A stretch of DNA of 64,000 nt from Cryobacterium sp. PH31-AA6 (lineage in GTDB: Bacteria; Actinomycetota; Actinomycetes; Actinomycetales; Microbacteriaceae), in assembly GCF_030063195.1 (NCBI RefSeq), contig NZ_JASISS010000008.1:62001-126000 (forward strand). Reading direction: 5' to 3'. The first letter of the stretch is position 1; every line of letters begins with the position of its first letter. The position numbers and the translations under genes are program-made. Under the pieces are notes generated by a model. The model searched no databases, was not told the origin of the DNA, and was given only the letters and a program-made list of their open reading frames with translations. This document shows, in pieces, positions 9,085 to 21,220 of the stretch.

Positions 9085-10106
9085 CAACTTTGAGTGGGGC
9101 GCGCGTCCTTGTGACCGGTGGTGCCGGATTCATCGGCAGCCATCTGGTTGACACCTTGCTGGGTCGCGACGCCGCTGAGGTGCGCGCGCTCGACAACCTC
9201 AAGAACGGTACCCCGCACAATGTGGCTACTGCGCTCGAGGACCCGAGATTTTCCCTCATCGCCGGCGATATTCGTGACAGCGCGGTGCGAGAGCGCGCCC
9301 TGCGGGGCATCGACATGGTGTTTCATCTCGCCTGCTTGGGCGTGCGACACAGTCTGCACGATCCCCTGGAAAACCACGAGGTGAACGCCCTCGGCAGCCT
9401 CCTGATGCTGGAGAGCGCTCGCTCAGCGGGGGTGCGACGCTTCGTCTATGTGAGCACGAGCGAGGTCTTCGGCACGGCGCAGTACGCACCGATGGACGAA
9501 CGCCACCCCACCTGGCCTGAGACTGTTTACGGTGGAAGCAAACTCGCCGGCGAAGCCTATGCGCGGGCATACTTTCGTACCTACGGGATGGACACCGTGG
9601 TCATTCGCCCGTTCAATACTTATGGTCCACGCAGTCACTTCGAGGGCGACAGTGGCGAGGTTATTCCGCGCACCATTGTTCGGTTGATCTCCGGCGAACG
9701 ACCGATCATCTTCGGTGATGGAGAACAGACGAGGGACTTCATGCATGTGCTCGACACGTCCGCGGCCCTCGCCTTGCTCGCAGACGCACCCGGCCTCGCG
9801 GGGGAGACGCTCAACCTTGGGTCGGGCACCGAGGTGACAGTGAACGCGCTGTGCGCGGCCGTCGCCGCGGCCGTAGGCCGGCCGGACCTCACACCAGTGC
9901 ACGACGTCGCTCGTCCCGGCGACGTGCGCCGTTTGCTCGGTGACCCGACCCACATGGCGTCACTTACCGGATTCGCGCCGACCGTGGAGTTCACCGCGGG
10001 CGTCGCGGACCTCGTTGAGTGGTTTCAGAAGTCAGCGGGAGCCGACCCCAACCGACTTTCTCACATGGAAGATCGCAACTGGGTCACAGCTGAGGCCGTC
10101 CGATGA
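9081..10106 (+). CDS. Extended-SDR NAD-dependent sugar epimerase/dehydratase
   Basis: The 341-residue protein has the NAD motif GGAGFIGSH (residues 12-20), the catalytic STSEVFG and YGGSK motifs (Tyr about residue 150), and the RPFNTYGPRS segment of nucleotide-sugar epimerases/dehydratases. It should act on a UDP-, GDP- or dTDP-linked hexose in the cytoplasm; epimerase and dehydratase activities cannot be told apart by eye. Its ATG overlaps the preceding dehydrogenase stop by 4 bases and its stop overlaps the next aminotransferase. It is part of the nucleotide-sugar segment of the EPS operon. Confidence 0.9.
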   Translation: MTTLSGARVLVTGGAGFIGSHLVDTLLGRDAAEVRALDNLKNGTPHNVATALEDPRFSLIAGDIRDSAVRERALRGIDMVFHLACLGVRHSLHDPLENHEVNALGSLLMLESARSAGVRRFVYVSTSEVFGTAQYAPMDERHPTWPETVYGGSKLAGEAYARAYFRTYGMDTVVIRPFNTYGPRSHFEGDSGEVIPRTIVRLISGERPIIFGDGEQTRDFMHVLDTSAALALLADAPGLAGETLNLGSGTEVTVNALCAAVAAAVGRPDLTPVHDVARPGDVRRLLGDPTHMASLTGFAPTVEFTAGVADLVEWFQKSAGADPNRLSHMEDRNWVTAEAVR

Positions 10107-11254
10107 CGCGCCTCAATGTGATGCAACCCTGGATGGGTATGGAGGAGATCGCCGCCGTGACGGCCGTGATCGAGTCCGGATGGGTGGCACAGGGGCCTCG
10201 CGTTGCCGCGTTTGAGGAGCTGTACGCGGAGACCATGCAGATCCCGTTCGCCGTCGCGACCTCGAATTGCACGACCGCACTGCACCTGGCGCTGGTCGTT
10301 GCCGGAGTCGGTGCCGGGGACGAAGTGATCGTCCCGTCCTTCTCCTTCATCGCCACGGCTAACGCGCCCACCTACGTTGGGGCCGTGCCGGTCTTCATCG
10401 ATGTCGACGCCGGCAATGGCAACGTCACGGCGGCCGGCGTCGCCGCAGCACTCACCGACCGCACGCGGGCCGTCATCGTCGTTGACCAGGGCGGCGTTCC
10501 AGTTAATCTCGCCCCGATTCGAGAGCTGTGCGATCCGTTGGGAATCGTGGTGATCGAAGATGCCGCCTGCGGTGCCGGTTCGACCTACCAGGACCGTCCC
10601 GTCGGGGCGGGCGCGGTGCTCGCCGCCTGGTCTTTCCACCCGCGCAAGCTGCTGACCACGGGGGAAGGCGGCATGCTGACGACCTCGAACCCTGAATGGG
10701 CTGCGCGAGCCAAACGGCTGCGCGAGCACTCCATGAGCGTGTCCGCGAGCGACCGGCAGGCGAGCGTGCTCGCGCCTCCAGAGGAGTACCGGGAGATCGG
10801 ATTCAACTATCGGATGACCGACATCCAGGCGGCTGTCGGAATAGTGCAACTGGGCCGACTTCCCGAGATGGTGCGCCGACGTCGCGAACTCGCCAACGGA
10901 TACACCGCGGCCCTGGCCGGCATCGACGGGCTGCGCCCGGTGCGGGACCCCGACTGGGGCACCTCCAACTTCCAGTCCTACTGGGTCGAGGTCGGTGAGG
11001 AGTACCCGCTCGACAGGGACGAGCTTCTGCTCCGACTCGCCGAGGCCGGTGTCTCCGCCCGCCGAGGCATCATGTCCTCGCACTTGCAACCGGCCTATGC
11101 CGGGTCACCGTCGCTGCGCGGTCCACTGCCGGTGTCCGAGCACCTCACCGGCACCACGCTGATTCTGCCGCTGTACCATCAGCTCGAAGCGGCACAACAG
11201 TCATCCGTGATCGACGCCCTGCTCGCTCCACTCGCGGTGGTCCAACATGGCTGA
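10103..11254 (+). CDS. DegT/DnrJ/EryC1/StrS sugar aminotransferase (first copy)
   Basis: The 383-residue fold-type-I PLP enzyme transfers an amino group to a keto-sugar nucleotide. The PLP lysine is K182 in [14 protein letters not shown], the usual place for the family. The substrate-loop motif [12 protein letters not shown] and the cofactor motif [10 protein letters not shown] are also present. It is followed at once by a NeuD/PglD-type acyltransferase, the pair used in bacillosamine-type (4-amino-4,6-dideoxy) pathways, so a 4-keto sugar is a plausible substrate (inference). It overlaps both neighbours. A second, different DegT enzyme lies at 11885. Confidence 0.92.
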   Translation: MTRLNVMQPWMGMEEIAAVTAVIESGWVAQGPRVAAFEELYAETMQIPFAVATSNCTTALHLALVVAGVGAGDEVIVPSFSFIATANAPTYVGAVPVFIDVDAGNGNVTAAGVAAALTDRTRAVIVVDQGGVPVNLAPIRELCDPLGIVVIEDAACGAGSTYQDRPVGAGAVLAAWSFHPRKLLTTGEGGMLTTSNPEWAARAKRLREHSMSVSASDRQASVLAPPEEYREIGFNYRMTDIQAAVGIVQLGRLPEMVRRRRELANGYTAALAGIDGLRPVRDPDWGTSNFQSYWVEVGEEYPLDRDELLLRLAEAGVSARRGIMSSHLQPAYAGSPSLRGPLPVSEHLTGTTLILPLYHQLEAAQQSSVIDALLAPLAVVQHG

Positions 11255-11888
11255 CGTGCTGCTGGTGGCGGCGAGCGGCCTGGCCCGGGAGGCGCTCGCT
11301 GTGCTTCGGCGCTCCGGTGAGCACACCGCGATTGGCTACCTCGACGACGACGCGAGCCTGTGGGGCAAGATCCTCGACGGGCTGCCGATCCTCGGCGGAA
11401 TTGTCAGCGCCATCGATCATCCGCGGGCGAGCCTGCTGGTCTGCGCCGGTCGCGGGGTCGCGCGGGCCGCGATCGTGGCCCGGCTCGCGGAGGACGGCCG
11501 CACCAAGGAGGATTACGTCACCGTCATCGACCCCAGCGTCACCGTGCCGGTCGATTGCACGGTGGGGGCGGGCAGCATCCTCCTCGCCGGCGTCGTGATG
11601 ACCACGAATGTGGAGCTCGGCCGGCACGTGGTGGTGATGCCGAACGTCACGCTCACCCACGACGACCTCGTCGAGTCGTTCGCCACCCTGTGCGCGGGCG
11701 TCGCCCTCGGCGGTCACGCCTGGATCGGGGAGAGCGCCTACCTGGGCATGAACGCCAGCGTGCGGGAAGGCATTCGAGTCGGGAAGCGCGCGGTGCTGGG
11801 AATGGGCGCGGCCCTGACGCGAGACCTGCCGGCGGAGGAAACCTGGGCCGGGGTTCCGGCCCGTCCTCTGGCGGGAGTCCCCGCATGA
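11247..11888 (+). CDS. NeuD/PglD-family sugar O/N-acyltransferase
   Basis: The 213-residue protein has an N-terminal PglD-like domain ([16 protein letters not shown], residues 4-19) and a C-terminal left-handed beta-helix of hexapeptide repeats. It ends with [23 protein letters not shown], typical of the NeuD/PglD family. A His in [10 protein letters not shown] matches the position of the catalytic base of relatives. Such enzymes acetylate the amino group that the aminotransferase installs. It overlaps the aminotransferase by 8 bases and the next gene by 4. Confidence 0.9.
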   Translation: MADVLLVAASGLAREALAVLRRSGEHTAIGYLDDDASLWGKILDGLPILGGIVSAIDHPRASLLVCAGRGVARAAIVARLAEDGRTKEDYVTVIDPSVTVPVDCTVGAGSILLAGVVMTTNVELGRHVVVMPNVTLTHDDLVESFATLCAGVALGGHAWIGESAYLGMNASVREGIRVGKRAVLGMGAALTRDLPAEETWAGVPARPLAGVPA

Positions 11889-13036
11889 AGGTTCCATTCC
11901 TCGATCTGGCCGCACAACAGGCCGAGATCGCAGACGAGGTGCTCCCCACCTGGCAGGCCCAACTCCTGTCCGCCGCGTTCGTCGGGGGCCCCGAGGTCGC
12001 CTCATTCGAGCGGGAGTACGCCGAGTACATCGGTGTCGAACACTGCATCGGAGTGGCCAACGGCACCGACGCCGTCGAACTCGCCCTGCGGGCCGTCGGC
12101 ATCCGCCCCGGCGACGAGGTCATCATTCCCGTCAACACGTTCATTGCGACGGCCGAGGCCGCGACCCGCATCGGTGCCGTCCCGGTTTTCGTCGACGTCG
12201 ATGACGAGTTCCTGCTGGTCGACCCGGCCGCCGTCGAGGCCGCGATCACCGCGCGCACCCGGGCGATCATCCCCGTTCACCTCTATGGCCAGACCGCACC
12301 GATGGAGGCGCTCTCCCCGATCGCGGAGCGACACGGGCTGGTGATCGTGGAGGACGCCGCGCAATCGCAGGGCGCGTCGTCGACCGTCGGCCGGGCCGGC
12401 TCGATCGGCCGGGTCGCCGCGACGAGCTTCTATCCGGGCAAGAACCTCGGAGCTGCCGGCGATGCCGGCGCCGTGCTCACCGACGACCCGACTATTGCGG
12501 AGTTCGTCCGGAACCTCGGCGCCCACGGCAGCTCGGTCAAGTACATGCACGACCGGGCGGGCATGAACTCGCGCCTCGACGCGGTGCAGGCCGCGGTGCT
12601 CCGGGCCAAGCTGCGCCGCCTCGACGGGTGGAACGCCGCACGTCGCGCCGCCGCCACCCGCTACACCGAGATGCTCGCCCACCTGCCTGGTGTGCGCCTG
12701 CCCCCCGTGCGCGAGGGCAACGAGGACGTCTGGCACCTCTACGTCGTGCAGGTCGCCGAACGCGACCGCGTGCTCGCGGAGCTCGGCGCCGCGGGCATCG
12801 GCGCCGGCATCCACTACCCGACGCCGTTGCACCTCACGGCGGCCTACGCCGACCTCGGTTACCGGACGGGCCAGTTCCCGGTCGCGGAAGCGGCGGCCCG
12901 TCGCATCCTCTCGCTGCCGATGTTCCCGCATCTCACTGCTCTACAGCAGGCGCAGGTGGCTGAGTCGCTCCACCGCAGTCTGGGCCCCGCAGCCGCCCAG
13001 CCGGACCTCGTCCAGTCGAGCGGTCTCGATCGATGA
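11885..13036 (+). CDS. DegT/DnrJ/EryC1/StrS sugar aminotransferase (second copy)
   Basis: The 383-residue PLP enzyme begins [12 protein letters not shown], the usual start of WlbE/FdtB/QdtB-like aminotransferases. The frame is open further upstream, but the ATG at 11885 overlaps the NeuD stop by 4 bases. The PLP lysine is K186 in [15 protein letters not shown], a motif of enzymes acting on 3-keto sugars. Together with the Gfo/Idh dehydrogenase at 8020 and the hexapeptide acetyltransferase at 33765 it could complete a 3-amino-sugar route (inference). It is only distantly similar to the DegT enzyme at 10103, so the locus probably makes two amino sugars or a diamino sugar. Confidence 0.92.
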   Translation: MKVPFLDLAAQQAEIADEVLPTWQAQLLSAAFVGGPEVASFEREYAEYIGVEHCIGVANGTDAVELALRAVGIRPGDEVIIPVNTFIATAEAATRIGAVPVFVDVDDEFLLVDPAAVEAAITARTRAIIPVHLYGQTAPMEALSPIAERHGLVIVEDAAQSQGASSTVGRAGSIGRVAATSFYPGKNLGAAGDAGAVLTDDPTIAEFVRNLGAHGSSVKYMHDRAGMNSRLDAVQAAVLRAKLRRLDGWNAARRAAATRYTEMLAHLPGVRLPPVREGNEDVWHLYVVQVAERDRVLAELGAAGIGAGIHYPTPLHLTAAYADLGYRTGQFPVAEAAARRILSLPMFPHLTALQQAQVAESLHRSLGPAAAQPDLVQSSGLDR

Positions 13037-14322
13037 CCGTGCGCCGCAGAATACTGGTGCAGGTCGGCAGCCTGGAGCTGGGCGGCGCCCAGATCAACGC
13101 CGTGCAACTGACCGCTGCGGTCGCCCAGCACGGATACGACAGCCTGCTTGTCGGCCCGCGGCAAACCTGCCCCCGCACGGGGCCATCCCTGCTCAACGTC
13201 GCGACCGACTACGGAGTGAGGCTCGAGGCCTACGACCGCCCCGCGTCGCTCTTCGGCCACGCGCGCGCTCTATCTGGGCTCGCCCGAACGTGGAACGCCG
13301 ACCTGGTACACGCGTTCAGTGCCTCCGAGAGGGCCGCATACTGGGGGCCCGGACTGCTTGGTAGGCGCGCCCTGGTTCGCACCATTTACGAAATGTCATT
13401 TGATCCAAGGACGCATCCATCCGTGCCGGTGGTGATCGGCACGGGGTACCTGCGCGACGAGCTGTCGGGCCACCAGGGTGGCGCCACCCTGATCAGTCCC
13501 CCGGTCGACACAACCCGAGATGCGCCAGGCGTGACCGACCGGGATGAATTCCGACGCGGTCTCGGGATCGGCCCCGACTCGATCATGCTCGTCGTCGTCA
13601 GCCGACTCAGCGAGGAGATGAAGGCACACGGCATCGAGGATGCCATCAACGCCGTGGCCCGCCTGAATGACCCCCGTGTCCGTCTGCTCATCGTTGGCAC
13701 AGGAGACGCCGAAGAGCGCCTTCGAGCATGCGCCGCGAGCGTCAATGCCCGGCTCGGAGAGGAGTCCGTCCTGTTCGCGGGCCCGCTCTCGGACCCGCGC
13801 CCCGCCTACGATGCCGCCGACGTCGTTTTGGGAATGGGGAGCTCGGCTGCCCGCGGACTCGCCTTCGGCAAACCGCTCATCGTGCTCGGCGAACGAGGCT
13901 GGAGCGCGGTGTTCCGGGAACCGGCCACGGACGCGATATTCCGCAACAGCTTCTGGAGCCCGAATGAGGTCGCTGACGGGGTCGGCCTGCTCACCGGGCA
14001 CCTCCGCGCCCTGATCGAGGCTCCCTCCGAACGGGCACGACTCTCCGTCTCCGCCCGAGGTTTCGCCGAGGCCAACTTTGGACTGCCCGCCATGGCCAGC
14101 CGACTCGCGGAAGTCTACGAGAAAGCGCTGCACTCGACGTCCGCGCGCGCATGGGTCGGCGACCTGCAAATGGAGGCGCGGATCCTCGCGGCAAAGCTGG
14201 AGCGTACCGCCGACGCGGCCAGCGGTGGCCGACTCAAGCGCGGACGGCAGCACGCGATGCTGACTTGGGAGCAGCGCCGCCGCGACGAGACCCCACGGCT
14301 CAGAGAAGGGTCCTCGAAATGA
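13033..14322 (+). CDS. Glycosyltransferase, GT-B fold
   Basis: The 429-residue cytoplasmic protein has the N-terminal glycine-rich GT-B motif (VGSLELGGAQINAVQL, residues 10-25) and a C-terminal GT1/GT4-type domain (LVVVSRLSEEMKAHGIEDAI, ARGLAFGKPLIVLGERGW). The usual E-x7-E motif of GT4 enzymes is not clean: the segment AADVVLGMGSSAARGLAFGKP holds the equivalent position. It should transfer one sugar to the lipid-linked EPS repeat unit; donor and linkage are unknown. The start overlaps the aminotransferase stop (ATGA) and the stop overlaps the next glycosyltransferase. Confidence 0.85.
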   Translation: MTVRRRILVQVGSLELGGAQINAVQLTAAVAQHGYDSLLVGPRQTCPRTGPSLLNVATDYGVRLEAYDRPASLFGHARALSGLARTWNADLVHAFSASERAAYWGPGLLGRRALVRTIYEMSFDPRTHPSVPVVIGTGYLRDELSGHQGGATLISPPVDTTRDAPGVTDRDEFRRGLGIGPDSIMLVVVSRLSEEMKAHGIEDAINAVARLNDPRVRLLIVGTGDAEERLRACAASVNARLGEESVLFAGPLSDPRPAYDAADVVLGMGSSAARGLAFGKPLIVLGERGWSAVFREPATDAIFRNSFWSPNEVADGVGLLTGHLRALIEAPSERARLSVSARGFAEANFGLPAMASRLAEVYEKALHSTSARAWVGDLQMEARILAAKLERTADAASGGRLKRGRQHAMLTWEQRRRDETPRLREGSSK

Positions 14323-15527
14323 CGCTTGAAGCGAAGGTTGCCAAGGCATTCGGCATAGTCCGAAGTGACGGTCCGCGTGGGCTCGCGCAGAGGCTCACCC
14401 GATACGCGTATGGCCGACTCGGCGCGGCAGCCCTCGACCAGCCGTTATTCGATGACGACATCTCCGATTCGACGCGCCTTGACCTGGCAATTCCCGAACA
14501 CCGACAGCCGCGATCGCAGCCGCTGAGGATCGGCTGGGTCATGACTCCTCCTCAGGCAGGCTCCGGGGGACACACCACTCTTTTCCGGATGGTGGAGGCG
14601 GTCGAGCGGGCCGGTCACAAATGCGACCTCTTCCTGTATGACCGGTACGGCGGAGACGCCCGCGGACACGAACGGGTGATCCGCGACTGGTGGCCGAACG
14701 TCCGCGCCGAAATCCACGACGCATCCGCCGGCATTTCAGGAGTCGACGCGTGCGTCGCCTCCTCATGGGATTCCGCCCACGTTCTCGCTCGTCGCGGTAC
14801 CGGGCCGATGCGACGGTTGTACTTTGTGCAGGACTTCGAACCGTACTTCTACCCACGCGGGTCGATGTACTCCCTGGCGGAGGACTCCTACCGGTTCGGG
14901 TTCCGAACCATCGCCCTCGGCGAGATGGTCGCCCGGCTGCTACGTTCCGAGGTGGGGATCTCGCCGGACGTGACCGAGTTCGGGTGCGACACGTCGGTGT
15001 ACCGGCCCCTGCCCGGCCGGGTGCGCACCGGGGTGGTGTTCTACGCGCGCCCCGATGTGCCCCGGCGTGGTTTCTGGCTTGCCCGCCTCGCGCTGCAACA
15101 ATTCCACGAACGTCACCCCGAGGTCGACATCCATTTCTACGGGGCCGAGGTGTCGGGGCTCACTTTCCCGGCCACCCAGCACGGCAGGCTCGCCCCTGCC
15201 GAACTCAACGAGCTATACAACTCCAGCATCGCCGCGCTCGCCATGTCGTTCACGAACATCTCCCTGGTGGCCGAGGAGATGCTGGCAGCAGGCGTAATAC
15301 CCGTCGTGAACGACTCGCCGCACTCGCGAGCTGACCTGGTGAACGACCACGTCGCATGGGCGAACCCAACGCCGTTGTCACTCGCCGTCGCCCTCAGCAC
15401 GGTCGTGACTCGGCCGGACCGCGAGGCCGCGGCATGGGCAGCATCGGAGTCCGTCCGGCAATTCGGCTGGACCCGGGCCGAGGCCGCCGCGGTGCGGATC
15501 ATCGAGGACGAGGTGTACGGATCGTGA
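14319..15527 (+). CDS. WsaF-like glycosyltransferase
   Basis: The 402-residue protein resembles the WsaF rhamnosyltransferase group (GT4-like): RIGWVMTPPQAGSGGHTTLFRM near the N-terminus, RRLYFVQDFEPYFYPRGSMY in the middle, and a C-terminal acceptor/donor region (FTNISLVAEEMLAAGVIPVVND). The frame is open upstream, but the ATG at 14319 overlaps the previous stop by 4 bases and is followed by a plausible N-terminus (MTLEAKVAKAFG). Rhamnosyl transfer is only suggested by the family. No dTDP-rhamnose genes are in this window. Confidence 0.85.
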   Translation: MTLEAKVAKAFGIVRSDGPRGLAQRLTRYAYGRLGAAALDQPLFDDDISDSTRLDLAIPEHRQPRSQPLRIGWVMTPPQAGSGGHTTLFRMVEAVERAGHKCDLFLYDRYGGDARGHERVIRDWWPNVRAEIHDASAGISGVDACVASSWDSAHVLARRGTGPMRRLYFVQDFEPYFYPRGSMYSLAEDSYRFGFRTIALGEMVARLLRSEVGISPDVTEFGCDTSVYRPLPGRVRTGVVFYARPDVPRRGFWLARLALQQFHERHPEVDIHFYGAEVSGLTFPATQHGRLAPAELNELYNSSIAALAMSFTNISLVAEEMLAAGVIPVVNDSPHSRADLVNDHVAWANPTPLSLAVALSTVVTRPDREAAAWAASESVRQFGWTRAEAAAVRIIEDEVYGS

Positions 15528-17050
15528 CCCCGCTGGAGCAGCAACCCGCGGCAACCACGCAGGCCGCCCCGTCCGTCAGCGCGCAGACTGCAGCCGGCGT
15601 GCTCTGGCTCACGGTGCAGAAATGGGTTGTCCGCCTCTCAGGTTTCGTCACAATCGCCATTCTCACCCGATTTCTCAGCCCGGCGGAATTCGGCACGGTG
15701 GCGGCCGCGACCGTGGTGCTCCCGTTCTTTTATCTCCTCGCTGACCTGGGATTCACCGCCTACATCGTGCAGGCAGAGAGCACCGGTCGCCGGATGTTGA
15801 GCACGGGCTTCTGGTTCTCGATGCTGGCCGGGCTCTTGTTATGCGCCGCGGTCGTCGGGATCGCACCTCTGGTCGGGCTGGTGTTCAGCTCCGACGAAGT
15901 TGTGCCGGTCCTGCAGGTGCTGGCGCTGGCGGTGGTGCTCACCGCCGTCTCGTCGGTTCCGACCGCGTTGCTGCGTCGAGCCATGCGGTTCCGTGCGCTG
16001 GCGATTCAGGGGACCATCGCCGCCATCGCCGCGCAGGTGGTAGCCATCACGATGGTCGTGACGGGCTTTGGTGTGTGGGCGCTGGTCGGCCAGACGTTGA
16101 CGGCACTGTTGGTCACGGCAGTCCTCGCGTGGGTCGCGGCAGCGTGGCTTCCCTCGTTGGCCTTCTCCCGATCGGAATTCAGCACAATGGCACGCTTCGG
16201 CAGCCAGGTGCTCGGAGTCGAATTCGTCAACGTGGGTCGCGCTCTGGCGGAGACCGCGATCATCACCGCCACCCTCGGCCTCACCGGGCTCGGTTATCTG
16301 AGCATCGCCCAGCGGATCGTGCAGATCGTGCAGGACCTGACCGGGGCGGCGCTGCTGCCCGTGTCCACCGTTGCGTTCTCGCGGATCCGGGATGCCGCGG
16401 AGCGCCTGCGAGCCGCTTACGTGCGCGCGCTCCGAATGACCTACGCCATCATGTCGCCGCCGCTGATCGTGGTGGCCGTGGCCGCGCCGCTGATCATACC
16501 CATCGTCTTCGGCGACGGGTGGGCCGACAGCGGCCGGGTGGCGCAAATCCTCGCCCTCGCCGGGATCATGGTAGTCGGGGCGACTCTCGATCACGGGCTG
16601 TTCTACGGACTCGGCAAACCCGGTCGGTGGTTCGTCTACGCGCTCATCATCGATGCGTGCACCGTCGGCACGACGGCCGTCATGGTGCAGTGGGGACTCG
16701 ATGCCATCGCGTGGGGGTTCCTGGTGATCGCCGGCATCGCGACCGTCATCCGGTGGTTCCTGGTCGCGAAGCTACTCCAGGCCTCCCCACGGACCTTGGC
16801 CGGACCATTCGGCCTACTTGCCGCTCTGGCCCTGACCGGAGGTGGAACCGGATGGGTGGTCCTCGTTCTTTCGACGAGCTTGCCTCCGATGGTGAGGATC
16901 GCGCTCATCGGTCTCGCCGTGACGGTGGTGTCCATCGTGGTGATTCGGTTGCTCGCCCGCCAGATCATCGTCGAGGTGGCCGGGCTCCTTCCCCGATTCA
17001 ACCGGGCGATCCGCGTCCGCATTGCGTCCGCACCGAAGGAGCAAGCATGA
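15524..17050 (+). CDS. Polysaccharide repeat-unit flippase, Wzx-like
   Basis: The 508-residue integral membrane protein has about 12-14 hydrophobic segments, starting with TAAGVLWLTVQKWVVRLSGF and ILTRFLSPAEFGTVAAATV, the N-terminal signature of the MOP/PST flippases. The family moves undecaprenyl-diphosphate-linked oligosaccharides across the cytoplasmic membrane. The GTG at 15524 was chosen because it overlaps the preceding stop (GTGA); longer frames would run into the glycosyltransferase. It supports a Wzx/Wzy assembly route together with the polymerase-like gene at 28495. Confidence 0.92.
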   Translation: MTPLEQQPAATTQAAPSVSAQTAAGVLWLTVQKWVVRLSGFVTIAILTRFLSPAEFGTVAAATVVLPFFYLLADLGFTAYIVQAESTGRRMLSTGFWFSMLAGLLLCAAVVGIAPLVGLVFSSDEVVPVLQVLALAVVLTAVSSVPTALLRRAMRFRALAIQGTIAAIAAQVVAITMVVTGFGVWALVGQTLTALLVTAVLAWVAAAWLPSLAFSRSEFSTMARFGSQVLGVEFVNVGRALAETAIITATLGLTGLGYLSIAQRIVQIVQDLTGAALLPVSTVAFSRIRDAAERLRAAYVRALRMTYAIMSPPLIVVAVAAPLIIPIVFGDGWADSGRVAQILALAGIMVVGATLDHGLFYGLGKPGRWFVYALIIDACTVGTTAVMVQWGLDAIAWGFLVIAGIATVIRWFLVAKLLQASPRTLAGPFGLLAALALTGGGTGWVVLVLSTSLPPMVRIALIGLAVTVVSIVVIRLLARQIIVEVAGLLPRFNRAIRVRIASAPKEQA

Positions 17051-18404
17051 ACCCCACGACGTCGTCGCCGCACGTGCTGATCATCGTGCAGAACCTCCCG
17101 GTTCCGCTCGACCGCCGGGTGTGGCTGGAATGCCAGGCCCTGATCAGACGCGGCTACCGCGTGAGCGTGATCTGCCCCAAGGGGCCAGGCGATCCCTCCC
17201 GCCAGAACATCGACGGGGTCGACATCTACAAGTACAAGCCCGCCCCGGAAGCCAAGGGGCTCCTGGGGTTCGTCTGGGAATTCGCATACAGCTGGCTGCG
17301 CACCGCCTGGCTGTCGCTGGCAGTGCGGCGCGCCCGGCCGTTCGACATCATCCAGGCCTGCAACCCGCCGGACACCTACTGGCTGCTGGCGCTGCTCTGG
17401 CGTCCCTTCGGCGTCAGGTTCGTCTTCGACCACCACGACCTGAACCCGGAGCTCTTCATCTCCCGGTTCGGTGAGGCCCGCGGCGGGTTGAAGACCCTGG
17501 AGTACCGTGGCTTGCTCTGGCTCGAACGGGCCACCTTCCGCGCCGCGCACCGGGTCATCTCGACGAATGAGTCCTACAAGGCCATCGCCGTGCGGCGAGG
17601 ACGTCGCAGCCCCGCGGACGTGACCGTCGTGCGCAGCGGGCCGGACACCCGTCGGATGCGCCCGATCTACCCCGACCACCCACGTGCCGCCGACCAGATC
17701 AACCTGGTCTACCTTGGGATCATGGGGCCCCAGGACGGCGTCGACCAGGTGTTGCTCGTCGTGGACGAACTCGTGAATCGCCGAGGGCGCACCAACGTGA
17801 CCGCCACGCTCCTCGGCTTCGGCGACTGCCTGGAAGACCTGGGGCTGCAGGCGACCGCATTGGGACTCAATGACCACGTGACGTTCACCGGCCGGGTGGA
17901 CAAGGTGGCCATCGCCGAGCATCTCAGCCGTGCCGACATCGGCGTGTGCCCGGACCTGAAGACACCCCTGAACGACCTGTCGACCATGAACAAGACGATG
18001 GAATACATGGCCTACGGACTGCCCTCTGTATCCTTCGACCTGGTCGAGACCCGGGTTTCGGGGGGCGACACCCTGCTCTACGTCCCCTCCGGCGACGTCG
18101 AGGCGTTCGCCGATGCCATCGAGACCCTGATCGACGACCCGGCGCTGCGCGCCACGCTCGGCCGCACGGCCCGCACCCGGGTGGCGACCCTGATGGATTG
18201 GCGCCCCCAGGCGGAGGCGTATGTGTCGGTGTACGACGACCTGTCCGGTTCGGCCCGGCCCGCGCCGCCCGCGCGGACCGACGAGGACGAGACGCTCGAG
18301 GACACCGACCCGGAAGGCCGGCGCTACGTCGACCTCGATGATGCCGAAGAGTTCGACCGGTATCTGCGGGAGCGCAGCGCACGAGCCGAAAGGACCACCC
18401 GCTG

Positions 18405-18405
<1 letters not shown>
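17047..18405 (+). CDS. GT4-family glycosyltransferase (WbuB-like) with acidic tail
   Basis: The 452-residue GT-B enzyme has an N-terminal domain (HVLIIVQNLPVPLDRRVWLE), the motif FDHHDLNPELF, and a C-terminal GT4 domain (YLGIMGPQDGVDQVL, LSTMNKTMEYMAYGLPSVSF). The last roughly 45 residues are rich in Asp, Glu and Arg (TDEDETLEDTDPEGRRYV) and are not part of the catalytic fold. The ATG at 17047 overlaps the flippase stop. The stop codon overlaps the ATG of the acyl-CoA-ligase-like gene (TGATG), linking sugar transfer and the ligase module in one transcript. The donor sugar is unknown. Confidence 0.9.
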
Positions 18406-19966
<1,561 letters not shown>

Positions 19967-19970
<4 letters not shown>

Positions 19971-21193
19971 AGCCGCACGAGCATATGGCGAGCTTCGGCA
20001 CGCTGGACGGCGAACTCCGGGTCGGAGGGATGCCGCTCAGCCGGTTGGCAGCGCGGGTCGGGTCGACGCCGTTCTTCGCCTACGATCGCGCGTTCCTCGA
20101 CCAGCGGGTCGATCGGCTGCGATCCGCGCTCCCCGCACGGGTGGAGCTCAGCTTCGCGATGAAGGCCAATCCCATGCCCGCGATCGTGCAGCACCTGGCA
20201 AGCCGGCTCGACCGGATTGACATCGCGTCGGGCCTGGAACTGCAGACTGCGCTCGACACCACGATCCCCGCCGACAAGGTCAGTTTCGCCGGTCCGGGCA
20301 AGACGCCCGCGGAGATCAGGCAGGCGGTGGCCGCCGGCATCCTGATCGAGGTCGAGTCCAGCACCGAATTCCGCCGGGTCATCGCGGCGGGCGACGAACT
20401 CGGGCTCGTGCCGAATGTCGCCGTGCGAGTGAACCCCGACTTCGCCGTCAAAGGGTCGGGAATGCGGATGGGCGGGGGACCGCAACAGTTCGGCATAGAC
20501 GCGGAGCAGGTGCCCGCTGTCCTGCGCGAGTACGCCAACGCCGGGGTTGACGTGCTGGGGTTCCACGTGTTCGCCGGATCGCAGAACCTGAACGCGGAGA
20601 TCATCGCCGAGGCGCAGCGCCGCACTGTCGACCTGGTGAGCGGCCTCGCGGAGTACCTTCCCTCCCCGGTGCGTTACCTCAATCTGGGTGGCGGGTTCGG
20701 CATCCCCTATGTCGAGAAGGACCGGTCGCTCGATCTTGATGCGGTCGCGGCGAATCTCCACCAGCTGGTCGACGGTCCCATTACGGAGCGGATGCCTGAG
20801 GCAAGCCCCGTCATCGAGCTCGGCCGATACCTCGTCGGCGAGTGCGGGGTCTACGTCACCCGGGTCGTCGACCGGAAGGTGTCGCGCGGAAAGACCTTCC
20901 TCGTCGTGGACGGGGGCATGCATCACCAGCTCGCCGCCTCGGGCAACTTCGGCCAGGCGATCCGCCGAAACTATCCCGTCATCGTCGGCAACCGCGCCGA
21001 ACTCGCCTCCGAGGAGGTCGTCACCGTCGTCGGATGCCTGTGCACTCCCCTCGACCTGCTCGCGAACGATGTCGAGCTGCCCACGGCCGACATCGACGAC
21101 CTCATCGTCATCTTCCAAGCAGGGGCGTACGGACTGACCGCCAGCCCAACCGCATTCCTCGGACACCCCGCCCCGGCAGAAATCCTCGTCTAA
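19967..21193 (+). CDS. Fold-III PLP-dependent decarboxylase, exosortase-A-associated type
   Basis: The 408-residue enzyme belongs to the Orn/DAP/Arg decarboxylase-2 family (LysA-like). The PLP lysine is K66 in SFAMKANPMP. The glycine-rich phosphate loop is LNLGGGFGIPY, and the catalytic Cys from the partner subunit is C359 in GCLCTPLD. The segment GFHVFAGSQNLNAE replaces the HIGSQ segment typical of diaminopimelate decarboxylase, so it is probably not LysA itself. It would decarboxylate an amino acid, possibly one tethered or activated by the ligase encoded just upstream. The first residues are polar, consistent with a cytoplasmic enzyme. Confidence 0.88.
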
Positions 21194-21220
21194 CCGTCCT
21201 CGTCACCACAAGGAGCAACC

